Position numbers and translations under genes: made by a program. Of a stretch of DNA of 64,000 nucleotides, positions 9,162 to 17,520 are shown one piece after another (position 1 is the stretch's first letter; every line of letters begins with the position of its first letter). Origin of the DNA: an uncultured Flavobacteriales bacterium (GTDB lineage: Bacteria > Bacteroidota > Bacteroidia > Flavobacteriales_G > Salibacteraceae). The stretch is from positions 496,001 through 560,000 of the forward strand of contig CAJQLE010000004.1 in the NCBI GenBank assembly GCA_905479105.1. Direction: 5' to 3'. The notes beneath the pieces are model-generated. The model saw only the letters and a program-made list of their open reading frames with translations. It was not told where the DNA came from and did not search any database.

Positions 9162-9886
9162 TTCCTACTTTCTAATCTGGTCTTGCTGAAAAGGAGAAAA
9201 GCACCGATAAGACTGAAAAAATACAGTAGGTCTCGCGTGTCTACAACGCCTCTGCTTATCGAGAGGTAATGTTCATTGATTCCAAGATTTATGAATAATT
9301 GTTCTGCCGCTCCCATTGGAATAAAACCACTCACTGAATCAAAGCCTATGAACATGAAGAAGCTTAGGAATACGGCAACGATAAACGAAACGATTTGATT
9401 GTTTGTAGTGGAGGATGCAAAAAGTCCAATAGCTACGTAAGCTCCGGAAAGGAATATTAGCCCAATATATGAACCTAAAATCCCCCCTGTATCTAAGTTT
9501 CCTTCTGGGCTACCCAATTTATAAACGGAATAGAAGTACACCACAGTAGGAATAATTGCGATGATGGTTAAAATCCATCCAGCTAAGAACTTCGCTATAA
9601 TTATTTGCCAATCAGTTAAAGGTTTGGTCATCAACATTTCCATTGTGCCTGTTCTATGCTCTTCGGCAAAGAGCCTCATCGTTACTGCAGGACAAAGGAA
9701 TAAAAACACCCAAGGACCCAAGGTGAATAGGGCATCAAGATTGGCGTATCCACTATTGAGAACGTTGATGTCTATAGGGAAAACCCACATAAATAAGCCT
9801 ACTGCGGTAAGAAATACGGCAATAACGAGATAACCTATTAAGGATGATAGGAAATCACTTATTTCTTTTTTTAATAGGCTAAGCAC
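9155..9886 (-). CDS. gldF: Gliding-motility-associated ABC transporter permease GldF
   Basis: 243 residues with six predicted membrane helices, starting MLSLLKKEISDFLSSLIGYLV. The segment FAEEHRTGTMEMLMTKPLTDWQII is the conserved cytoplasmic loop of the ABC-2 type permease family. It is the first gene of a minus-strand operon with gldG and a DUF4340 gene. A TAnnTTTG match at 9915-9922 lies 28 bp before the start. The length is normal for GldF and no defect is seen. Confidence 0.93.
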   Translation of the reverse strand: MLSLLKKEISDFLSSLIGYLVIAVFLTAVGLFMWVFPIDINVLNSGYANLDALFTLGPWVFLFLCPAVTMRLFAEEHRTGTMEMLMTKPLTDWQIIIAKFLAGWILTIIAIIPTVVYFYSVYKLGSPEGNLDTGGILGSYIGLIFLSGAYVAIGLFASSTTNNQIVSFIVAVFLSFFMFIGFDSVSGFIPMGAAEQLFINLGINEHYLSISRGVVDTRDLLYFFSLIGAFLLFSKTRLESRKW

Positions 9887-9914
9887 AGATAAATATTGAT
9901 TTTTAAGAGTGGGC

Positions 9915-9922
9915 CAAATATA
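9915..9922 (-). promoter_or_regulatory. -7 promoter element for the gldF operon
   Basis: The minus strand reads TATATTTG, an exact TAnnTTTG match 28 bp upstream of the gldF ATG, which predicts a short leader. No convincing -33 box was found. Confidence 0.5.
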
Positions 9923-10028
9923 AGAGCCATAGTAGCTCCATAAAGTGAAAATGAGTTATTGGTTTTAAACTGTATAATGTGATTAGCAGATAATGGGCTA
10001 ATGGTCAGTTATTCTGGTGATTCGAAGT

Positions 10029-10036
10029 TAACTTTG
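10029..10036 (+). promoter_or_regulatory. -7 promoter element for lysC-lysA
   Basis: TAACTTTG matches TAnnTTTG and ends 18 bp before ATG 10055. If used, the message would begin about 10 bp ahead of the start codon and the longer frame from 10001 could not be translated, which supports the chosen start. Confidence 0.45.
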
Positions 10037-10054
10037 CCGACTTATTTTTCAATA

Positions 10055-11377
10055 ATGATCGTACAAAAATTTGGAGGCACATCGCTTGGCACCGCTGAGA
10101 GGATCAAACATGTAGCTCAGCTCATACAGGATGGGAAGAAGAAAGTGGTTGTTCTGTCTGCTGTTTCCGGAACAACGAATAAGCTAGTTGAGATTGTCAA
10201 TTCACTTTATCGAAATGAGAAAGAGGCAGTGGATGAAAGGATAACTCAACTGGAAGCTGAATATGTTGATTTAGCAGATGCCCTCTTTGGTACTTCAGAG
10301 ATCAAAGCAAAAGCAATAAAAATGCTTGAAAATCATTGGACTCATATCCGATCGTTTACGCTGGATATGTTTACAAGGTTTGAAGAAAGGTCAATTCTTG
10401 CCCAAGGTGAATTAATCTCTTCAATGCTCATGCAGTTATACCTAGATGAATGTAAAGTACAGGCAATGACAATACCTGCATTGGACTTTATGCGAGTAGA
10501 TCAGCAAGGTGAGCCTGATATGTGGTATACCAAAAGTAACTTGGAACGAATTATTGGCGAAAATGATGAGATCGAGCTATTTATTACCCAAGGATTTATT
10601 TGCAGGAATCATTTTGGAGAAATAGACAACTTAAAACGTGGAGGCAGCGATTATACTGCAAGTATTGTTGGGTCTGCGATTGAAGCGGAGGAAGTTCAGA
10701 TTTGGACAGACATTGACGGTATGCATAATAATGACCCCAGAGTGGTAAAAAACACGCGTCCCATAGCTCGGTTGACATTTGATGAAGCCGCAGAACTGGC
10801 ATATTTTGGTGCTAAAATCCTACACCCAACAAGTATAGTTCCTGCACGCAATGCAGGAATTCCTGTTGTGTTGAAAAACACGATGAGTCCTGAAAAACCA
10901 GGAACAATAATATCAAATGAACCTTCTGGAAATCACATTAAGGCCCTTGCTGCGAAGGATGGAATTACAGCCATTAAAATTAAAAGCGATCGCATGCTTT
11001 TGGCTTATGGCTTCTTGCGTCAAGTGTTTGAGGTTTTTGAGCGGCACAAGATTTCAATAGACATGATTACAACCAGTGAGGTGGCTGTTAGTCTAACAAT
11101 TGATTATGATGGAGATATTTCAGCGCTCATTGAGGAATTGAGGCAGTATGGCAAAGTGGAAGTGGATCGCAATCAGACCATAGTTTGTATTGTCGGGCAC
11201 ATGCTTCAATCTGAGCCAGGGCATGCTGCAAAGATTTTCAGCTCGTTGAAAGAAATTACGTTGCGAATGATCTCTTATGGAGGGAGTAAAAACAACGTAT
11301 CCATATTAATTGACTCAGAGTACAAGGAACAAGCCCTGAAAAAGCTGAATAAAGGACTATTTAATCTAGAAGGATGA
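10055..11377 (+). CDS. lysC: Aspartate kinase
   Basis: Phosphorylates aspartate, the first step towards lysine, threonine and methionine. Start set at ATG 10055, giving MIVQKFGGTSLG, where KFGGTS is the kinase signature; the frame extends to 10001 but those 18 residues do not belong to the family. The catalytic domain includes FITQGFICRN and GGSDYTASIVG. Two ACT regions follow (about residues 300-440) for allosteric control. It is monofunctional, with no homoserine dehydrogenase domain. The stop overlaps the lysA start by 4 bp (ATGA), a sign of coupling in the lysine pathway. Confidence 0.95.
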   Translation: MIVQKFGGTSLGTAERIKHVAQLIQDGKKKVVVLSAVSGTTNKLVEIVNSLYRNEKEAVDERITQLEAEYVDLADALFGTSEIKAKAIKMLENHWTHIRSFTLDMFTRFEERSILAQGELISSMLMQLYLDECKVQAMTIPALDFMRVDQQGEPDMWYTKSNLERIIGENDEIELFITQGFICRNHFGEIDNLKRGGSDYTASIVGSAIEAEEVQIWTDIDGMHNNDPRVVKNTRPIARLTFDEAAELAYFGAKILHPTSIVPARNAGIPVVLKNTMSPEKPGTIISNEPSGNHIKALAAKDGITAIKIKSDRMLLAYGFLRQVFEVFERHKISIDMITTSEVAVSLTIDYDGDISALIEELRQYGKVEVDRNQTIVCIVGHMLQSEPGHAAKIFSSLKEITLRMISYGGSKNNVSILIDSEYKEQALKKLNKGLFNLEG

Positions 11378-12528
11378 TTAGCGCACAGCATATTCGCGAA
11401 TTTGAAGAGAGAGCAACACCGTTCTATTTTTACGATTTAAAGACGCTTTCAGACATTGTTGATAGAGCAAAAGCATCCTCAGATCGATTTGGCTATCACC
11501 TGCATTATGCATTGAAGGCAAACTCCAATGATCCGATTCTTAAACTAATGAAGGAAAAAGGATTGGGTGCAGATTGTGTGAGTGGAGGTGAAGTGTCAAA
11601 AGCCTTAGAAATCGGTTTCAATTCCAATGATATTGCTTTTGCAGGAGTAGGGAAGACCGATAAAGAGATCAACTTAGCCATCGAGAATAATATTTTTTCA
11701 ATTAATGTTGAGTCAATTGAAGAACTAAGAGTCATAGAGCATTTTGCCGCACTCAAGAATAAAAAAGTTAGAATCGCACTTCGATTAAACCCTGATGTGG
11801 ATGCACAAACGCATCATTATATAACAACAGGACTCGAAGAAAACAAATTTGGAATCAGTGGTTGGCAAATTAATGAGGTATTGGAATTCATGCAGTCATC
11901 AAGCTTTCTATTGCTAGAAGGATTGCACTTTCATATTGGATCGCAAATAAAGAGTCTTGAACCTTTCAGGAATTTGTGCGGGAGAATAAACAATATACAA
12001 GAGCTGTTTGAAGAAAAAGGCTTTAGAATCAAACATATTAACGCTGGTGGTGGCTTAGGTATTGATTATCAAAGCCCTGATAGCAGCACCGATCCAGATT
12101 TTGAACGATTTTTCAGTGTCTTTAACGATTTATTAGAACTCAGACCAGGGCAAGAGCTTCATTTTGAATTGGGAAGATCGTTAGTGGCCAATTGTGGAGA
12201 TTTAATTTCTCGCGTATTGTATGTAAAGCAAGGTCTGAAAACGAATTTTTTAATCCTTGATGCCGGAATGACAGAATTGATTCGGCCTGCTTTATATCAA
12301 TCGGTTCATAGCATAGAGAATCTTTCAGAAAGAAGTTCGAAATCTGAAGCTGTTTATGATGTTGTAGGTCCAGTTTGCGAAAGCAGCGACTGTTTCGGGA
12401 AAGCTTTTCGATTAAAAGAAAGCAAGAGGGGAGACTTAATAGCTATACGCTCGGCTGGGGCATATGGTGAAACCATGTCTTCTCATTATAACTTGACAAA
12501 GTTAGAGGAAAGCTTGTACATCGATTAA
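11374..12528 (+). CDS. lysA: Diaminopimelate decarboxylase
   Basis: PLP enzyme making lysine from meso-diaminopimelate. 384 residues. The PLP lysine is K48 in YALKANSN; HFHIGSQI, NAGGGLGIDY and the cofactor/active-site cysteine region GPVCESSDCFG follow in the family order, and GAYGETMSSHYN is the C-terminal active-site segment. The start overlaps the aspartate kinase stop by 4 bp, so the first and last enzymes of lysine synthesis are translated together. Confidence 0.96.
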   Translation: MISAQHIREFEERATPFYFYDLKTLSDIVDRAKASSDRFGYHLHYALKANSNDPILKLMKEKGLGADCVSGGEVSKALEIGFNSNDIAFAGVGKTDKEINLAIENNIFSINVESIEELRVIEHFAALKNKKVRIALRLNPDVDAQTHHYITTGLEENKFGISGWQINEVLEFMQSSSFLLLEGLHFHIGSQIKSLEPFRNLCGRINNIQELFEEKGFRIKHINAGGGLGIDYQSPDSSTDPDFERFFSVFNDLLELRPGQELHFELGRSLVANCGDLISRVLYVKQGLKTNFLILDAGMTELIRPALYQSVHSIENLSERSSKSEAVYDVVGPVCESSDCFGKAFRLKESKRGDLIAIRSAGAYGETMSSHYNLTKLEESLYID

Positions 12529-12581
12529 ACCTATCAGAGGAAAAAAAATACTGAATTTGTATTGTAAGTTACTAGATACCT

Positions 12582-12589
12582 TATATTTG
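12582..12589 (+). promoter_or_regulatory. -7 promoter element for the RRM gene
   Basis: TATATTTG is an exact TAnnTTTG match, 41 bp before the GTG start. A TTTG at 12556-12559 lies 22 bp upstream and an ATTG at 12561-12564 lies 17 bp upstream, close to the 19-21 bp expected for a -33 box. Confidence 0.55.
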
Positions 12590-12630
12590 GGCTTGAATTT
12601 TTTTTTATACTTACTTAATTTTTATTTCCC

Positions 12631-12873
12631 GTGAATATTTTTGTTGGCAACCTTAATTACAGGTTGGATGTTGAAGCCTTAGAGCAAGCATTTGCTCAGT
12701 ATGGACAAGTTGATTCTGCTAAGATCATTACTGATAGAGAAACTGGCCGAGCCAAAGGCTTCGGTTTTATTGAAATGTCTAATGACGATGAAGCGAGAGC
12801 TGCAATCGAAGGACTTAACGGTGCTGATTTAATGGATCGTGAAATCGTTGTAAACGAAGCGCGTCCAAGATAA
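12631..12873 (+). CDS. RNA-binding protein with single RRM domain
   Basis: An 80-residue protein that is one RRM fold and nothing else. RNP2 (NIFVGNL, residues 2-8) and RNP1 (KGFGFIEM, 42-49) are intact, so it should bind single-stranded RNA. Bacteroidota and cyanobacteria carry such small RRM proteins, often cold-induced; the direct role here is unknown. The start is GTG, with the N-terminus exactly at the first strand. It is a single-gene unit with its own promoter and terminator. Confidence 0.93.
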   Translation: MNIFVGNLNYRLDVEALEQAFAQYGQVDSAKIITDRETGRAKGFGFIEMSNDDEARAAIEGLNGADLMDREIVVNEARPR

Positions 12874-12901
12874 TTAAAGAAATATTAGTTCAACTAATAA
12901 G

Positions 12902-12936
12902 AAATCCCGGTCACTTGTGGCTGGGATTTTTTTATT
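12902..12936 (+). terminator. Rho-independent terminator after the RRM gene
   Basis: AAATCCC pairs with GGGATTT around a short inner stem and loop, followed by a run of T. It sits 29 bp after the RRM stop. Confidence 0.8.
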
Positions 12937-12968
12937 TTCAATGTTTTGATTTAACCCAAAGCCTATTA

Positions 12969-13496
12969 ATGTCTGATTTAACCTTTCGTCCTCGCTTTAA
13001 ATTTCATTCTGATATGTCTATCGATGAAATTGCTGATCGTCTCTCGCAGTATGCTATTACGAATGGATCAGATCAAATCAAGCTCAAAAAGACCTACGGT
13101 CATTTCGTACTTGATATTAAAGAGCCTTTCAAGCATTTTTGGTCACCACATATGGATGTGAATATTGAGAACGATAAAGAGGAGGGTAAGTCTTTGGTTC
13201 GATGCATGATAGGCCCGACCCCCACAGTTTGGACAATGTTTATGTTTTTTTATGGCTTCTTTGGATTTCTAGCCTTTATTGGATTAACGCTTGGAATGGC
13301 TCAATGGACTTTGAAGAAGGATATGTGGGGACTTTGGCTTCTTCCTGTTTCATTAATCGGAATGTTGATGATGTATTTTATTTCATATGAAGGGAAGAAG
13401 CTTTCAAAGAATGAAATGATAGCGATGAAGACTTTCTTGGACGGAGCGTTGGAATGTGATTGTTTTAAGTTATCAAGAGATCAAGGGCATATATAA
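12969..13496 (+). CDS. Small membrane protein, function unknown
   Basis: Start set at ATG 12969 (MSDLTFRPRFKFHSDMS), since the longer frame from 12915 runs through the terminator. 175 residues: a soluble N-terminal part of about 85 residues, then two membrane helices (MFMFFYGFFGFLAFIGLTLG and LWLLPVSLIGMLMMYFI) and a short cytoplasmic tail. It was not recognised. Its end overlaps the extended frame of the VWA gene, and it lies 31 bp before that gene's chosen start, so co-expression is likely. Confidence 0.75.
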   Translation: MSDLTFRPRFKFHSDMSIDEIADRLSQYAITNGSDQIKLKKTYGHFVLDIKEPFKHFWSPHMDVNIENDKEEGKSLVRCMIGPTPTVWTMFMFFYGFFGFLAFIGLTLGMAQWTLKKDMWGLWLLPVSLIGMLMMYFISYEGKKLSKNEMIAMKTFLDGALECDCFKLSRDQGHI

Positions 13497-13527
13497 TCAA
13501 AGTGCTCAGCATTCAAGTTATAGCATT

Positions 13528-14625
13528 ATGAAAGGTTTTAGTTTTTCTCAATATCAAAATGAAGATGGTAAAACACCATTCGAAAAACTACTTGATATTT
13601 TCATGGAGTTGCTCACGCATACGAGTGGAGATGCTGATGAGGCAATTGATTGGTTGCGTGAACTTGATAAGGAGTATAATCTCACTGATGACAGCTACAC
13701 GATAGATGATTTTATCGAAGAGCTGAGAAGGAAGGGGTTTGTTTCAAAAGATCAAAGTGGCGCTGGAATGTCCATTACTTCAAAATCTGAACAAGTCATT
13801 AGAAAGCGCTCTTTAGATCAGGTGTTTGGAAAAATGAAGAAGAGTAAGGCAGGCGGTCATAAAACCAATAAAACAGGCAGAGGAGATGAGGTTATTCCAG
13901 ATACTCGCCCATTTCAGTTTGGAGATAGCACTGACCAAATAGCTATAACTGAGAGTATTCGCAATGCGCAAATAAATCGCGGAATTGATGACTTTACACT
14001 TCGTGAGGAAGATTTAGTTATTCAAGAAACAGAGCATAAGGCGTTAACTTCTACGGTACTTATGATTGACCTTAGTCATTCCATGATTTTATATGGTGAG
14101 GATAGAATTACGCCAGCGAAAAAAGTGGCCATGGCGCTTGCTGAATTGATAACGACAAGGTATCCTAAGGATACGCTGGATATTATTGCTTTTGGAAATG
14201 ATGCTTGGAAAGTCAGTATCAAAGAACTGCCATACTTACAAGTGGGGCCTTTTCACACAAATACTGTGGCAGGATTGGAATTAGCGCTCGACATTCTCAA
14301 AAAGAAGAAAAATCCGAATCGTCAGATTTTTATGATTACGGATGGCAAGCCATCTTGTTTGAAAGAGAAAGACGGAACTTACTACAAGAACAGCTTTGGC
14401 TTGGACCCTAAAATAGTTAATAAAACATTGAATTTAGCTGGGGCAGCAAGGAAGTCGAAAATCCCAATTACCACGTTCATGATTGCTCGAGATCCTTATT
14501 TGCAAGAATTTGTTCAGCAGTTCACGGAGGCCAATAAAGGCAAGGCTTTTTATACAAGCCTAAAAGGACTGGGAGATTTTGTTTTTGAGGACTACGAATC
14601 AAATAGGAAAAGAAACGTGCGTTGA
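13528..14625 (+). CDS. VWA domain protein, likely partner of the AAA+ protein at 16072
   Basis: Start set at ATG 13528 (MKGFSFSQY), inside a longer open frame from 13456. 365 residues, no signal peptide or membrane segment, so cytoplasmic. The C-terminal half is a von Willebrand factor A domain with a full MIDAS motif DLSHS (D181, S183, S185) and a later IFMITDGKPS segment. The N-terminal half is charged and helical. VWA proteins of this type usually work with MoxR/chelatase-like AAA+ ATPases as metal-dependent complexes; the AAA+ gene on the same strand 1.4 kb downstream is the obvious candidate, inferred from context. Confidence 0.88.
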   Translation: MKGFSFSQYQNEDGKTPFEKLLDIFMELLTHTSGDADEAIDWLRELDKEYNLTDDSYTIDDFIEELRRKGFVSKDQSGAGMSITSKSEQVIRKRSLDQVFGKMKKSKAGGHKTNKTGRGDEVIPDTRPFQFGDSTDQIAITESIRNAQINRGIDDFTLREEDLVIQETEHKALTSTVLMIDLSHSMILYGEDRITPAKKVAMALAELITTRYPKDTLDIIAFGNDAWKVSIKELPYLQVGPFHTNTVAGLELALDILKKKKNPNRQIFMITDGKPSCLKEKDGTYYKNSFGLDPKIVNKTLNLAGAARKSKIPITTFMIARDPYLQEFVQQFTEANKGKAFYTSLKGLGDFVFEDYESNRKRNVR

Positions 14626-14630
14626 TATTC

Positions 14631-15269
14631 TTATTCAGCGATCAGCTCTAGACCCAGCAATTCATCGATTGAACTTGCTGTGATGGTATAGAATCCCTTG
14701 GGAACTGCAGTAGTCGACTTTACTGAAAGTTTATTACCGTTTACAAAGAGCATTTCATGGATATAATACTCAACACCTTGAGTATCTCTAGCAACCATTA
14801 GGACTTTTTCTTGATTGAACTTAGCAAGGTTAACCTTTGTTGTTCCCGGATCATTCGGATTTTTCGCGACAATAACAGCACCCTTTCTTAATCTATCCAT
14901 TCCATAAAAAATCGGAGCGATTTCAGAGAATGCATAATCACCATTGGAGAAACCCTGTCCTATTCTATAATAGGACCAACCAGGCAAAGGTTCGTTGTCA
15001 ACTTCAAAAAATTCCATTGAAGTTGGATTTACACCATCATCTCCAATTTTTTTGAGGACTTCGAAATTTTTACCGTCTCTACTTCGCTCGATAGTGCAAT
15101 CTATTATATCCTTTCGAGATTTCGTTTTCCATGTGATTTTCACATGGTCGCCTTTACTGTAGACGGTGAACTCCGGGAGTTTAGAGGGTTTTAACCCCAT
15201 ATAATCAACACCAGCAGCAAGATTAATGAACGATAAAACACAAAAAAAAATTAAACTCTTTAGTCTCAT
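14631..15269 (-). CDS. Secreted protein of unknown function, intact paralogue of the adjacent pseudogene
   Basis: 212 residues with signal peptide MRLKSLIFFCVLSFINLAAG. The body resembles a fibronectin-III-like fold (HVKITWKTKS, IERSRDGKNFEVLKKI, GWSYYRI), a pattern often seen ahead of T9SS sorting tails, and the end (PKGFYTITASSIDELLGLELIAE) is only loosely like one. It lies on the strand opposite to the flanking VWA and AAA+ genes. The broken neighbour at 15308-15934 shares GWSYYRI, KV(N/S)L, and the SGPYTISASS/KGFYTITASS ending, so the two arose by duplication. Function unknown. Confidence 0.75.
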   Translation of the reverse strand: MRLKSLIFFCVLSFINLAAGVDYMGLKPSKLPEFTVYSKGDHVKITWKTKSRKDIIDCTIERSRDGKNFEVLKKIGDDGVNPTSMEFFEVDNEPLPGWSYYRIGQGFSNGDYAFSEIAPIFYGMDRLRKGAVIVAKNPNDPGTTKVNLAKFNQEKVLMVARDTQGVEYYIHEMLFVNGNKLSVKSTTAVPKGFYTITASSIDELLGLELIAE

Positions 15270-15307
15270 TTACTTATTAAGAAGTACTTCTAGACGCTAT
15301 TTTACGA

Positions 15308-15934
15308 TTAATTTACGAATATGGTTAGACCAATCAATAAATCTAATGATGATGCAGAGATTGTATAAGGTCCAGAAGGCATTCCTGTTCCATATTCAAT
15401 ATAAAGTCCTGCACTATTCACTCTTATTGGTTTGTCATATAAATATTCATAACCATCTCTATCTCGGATCACTAAAATAAAGCTCTTTCCGTCATAGTCT
15501 GACAAAGATACCTTTTGTCTTTTACCAAAGATTTTGGAGCAATCCGCATAGCTTTTTTCAACTGTTCTATGCCAATAAATACTGGAATTGACGGTGTGTA
15601 GTTTGTTTTTCCGTTGTTCAACTCTTCACGTATTCGGTAATAAGACCATCCCTTTAATGGTTCAAAGTCTAGTTCAAACAGCTTTCTACTCGCTGAATTA
15701 TCTTCAATTCCTTTCGTTTTTTTTCCAAACTGTAAATTCAATATTATCACCCCTCTTTTCGAGATAATAGTTTTTCACCCCTACATTTTCCTTCGGTGTC
15801 CATGTAACTTTTACTTGGTCGTGTGCATCATCAGGGAGTACAAAGAATTCTTTGAAATTCTCCATATTCATACTGAAAGCCATTGAAAGTAGGCAGACAG
15901 TCATTAGAATAATATGCAAAAAACGTGGTTTCAA
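15308..15934 (-). pseudogene. Frameshifted paralogue of the 14631-15269 secreted protein
   Basis: Three minus-strand pieces together rebuild one secreted protein: MKPRFLHIILMTVCLLSMAFS (signal) to WKK, then TKGIEDN to KDKR, then VSLSDYDGK to the end. The first break is in a run of eight T on the plus strand (15717-15724); taking one base out restores the frame. The second is at CCTTTT (15511-15516), where one base is missing. Compared with the neighbour, the order and spacing of GWSYYRI and the ISASS ending are kept. Both breaks are single bases in homopolymers, so either real decay or sequencing error is possible. Confidence 0.75.
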
Positions 15935-16071
15935 AATGGGCTCAAAAGAACATAGTTTCAGTCTATTTTCCTATACATTAATATGTTATTCAATAATTTA
16001 ATATTCCTAAGAAGTAAAACTTTTATCTCATTCTTTGTTAGTGTATAATTGATCATAAATCACAGTTTTAA

Positions 16072-17520
16072 ATGGAATTATCAAAGACGTTAGGAGAGCT
16101 AAAAGCATCAGGTTACAAATCGATTAGTATCAAAGATGAAATGCGAAAAAATCTAATCGGCATTTTGAAAAATGGAGAGCAACCTTTTGCAGGAGTTATA
16201 GGCTATCAAGACACAGTAATACCTCAACTGCAAAGAGCGATTTTAGCGAAGCATAACATTAGTTTATTAGGGTTGCGGGGACAAGCCAAAACAACAATTG
16301 CTCGTTTGATGGTAGGATTGTTGGATGAGTTTATTCCATCAATCGCAGGAAGTGAACTCAATGAAGATCCTTTTCACCCGATTACTAAAAAGGCTAAAGC
16401 TATTTTGGCTGAGCAAGGTGATGAGACTCCCATTAGTTGGATACATCGCAGTGAGAGATACACAGAAAAGCTTGCGACACCTGATGTTTCGGTTTCTGAT
16501 TTAATTGGTGATTTAGATCCAATTAAAGCCGCGCACTTGAAACTTAGCTTCTCAGATGAAGAAGCCATACATTATGGATTAGTTCCTCATTCCAATCGAG
16601 GAATTTTCGTTATTAATGAACTCCCTGATTTGCAGCCAAGAATTCAAGTGTCATTGTTCAATATTTTACAAGAAGGTGACATTCAAATTCGAGGTTTTAA
16701 AGTAAGACTGCCTTTGGATATACATTTTGTGTTTACATCAAATCCAGAAGATTATACCAATAGGGGTTCAATTATCACTCCATTGAAGGATCGAATTCAG
16801 AGTCAAATCATCACCCATTATCCGATGAATATATCTGAGTCAAAGATTATCACAAGACAAGAGGCTCAAATCGAGGATGATCAAAAATCATTGGTTTCTG
16901 TTCCTGGACTCTTGGATGATATGATTGAAGAACTCAGTTTTGTCGCGAGAGAAAGTGAATTGATTGATCAAAAAAGTGGTGTTTCTGTGAGACTAAGCAT
17001 TACAGCCTTCGAAAATCTTATCGCTACAGCTGAATTGCGTGCTTTGAAAAACAATCAAAAAAGCACTACCGTTAGAATAAGTGATTTGATCGGAGCAATT
17101 CCTGCAATAACAGGGAAGGTAGAATTAGTTTATGAAGGAGAACAGGAGGGAGCACTGCAAGTAGCGCATCAAATTATTAGACAGACTATCCGGAAGGAGT
17201 TTTTGAAGACTTTCCCGAGTCCAGAGCGATTATCAAAGCGGGAGTCGCCATCGCCTTATGACCCGATTGTAGAATGGTTTGGTAATCATTCGTTAGATCT
17301 TGACAACGATGCGTCTGATGAAGACTATGCACAAAAACTGCTGTCCATTAAACCTCTGGTTTCCTTTATTAAAGATTTTATGCCTGAAATTCAGAAAAGT
17401 GAGGTACCGCTTTATGCTGAATTTGTGCTGCATGCCCTAGCAGAATATTCTTTGATCAGCAAGAAAAGCTATCATGGCAAAGTTAACTTTAACGACATGC
17501 TCGGGTCAATGCTTTCTTAA
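16072..17520 (+). CDS. AAA+ ATPase of the MoxR/magnesium-chelatase-like type
   Basis: 482 residues, cytoplasmic. P-loop GLRGQAKTT at residues 67-75 and Walker B-like GIFVINELPDL near 177-187 are followed by a sensor segment (HFVFTSNPEDYTNRGSIITPLKDR) typical of chelatase I / MoxR proteins. Such ATPases act with VWA proteins to remodel or metallate targets; the VWA gene at 13528 on the same strand is the likely partner. Walker B ends in NE rather than DE. ATG at 16072 gives the expected N-terminus. The stop overlaps the convergent subtilase by 4 bp. Confidence 0.87.
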   Translation: MELSKTLGELKASGYKSISIKDEMRKNLIGILKNGEQPFAGVIGYQDTVIPQLQRAILAKHNISLLGLRGQAKTTIARLMVGLLDEFIPSIAGSELNEDPFHPITKKAKAILAEQGDETPISWIHRSERYTEKLATPDVSVSDLIGDLDPIKAAHLKLSFSDEEAIHYGLVPHSNRGIFVINELPDLQPRIQVSLFNILQEGDIQIRGFKVRLPLDIHFVFTSNPEDYTNRGSIITPLKDRIQSQIITHYPMNISESKIITRQEAQIEDDQKSLVSVPGLLDDMIEELSFVARESELIDQKSGVSVRLSITAFENLIATAELRALKNNQKSTTVRISDLIGAIPAITGKVELVYEGEQEGALQVAHQIIRQTIRKEFLKTFPSPERLSKRESPSPYDPIVEWFGNHSLDLDNDASDEDYAQKLLSIKPLVSFIKDFMPEIQKSEVPLYAEFVLHALAEYSLISKKSYHGKVNFNDMLGSMLS

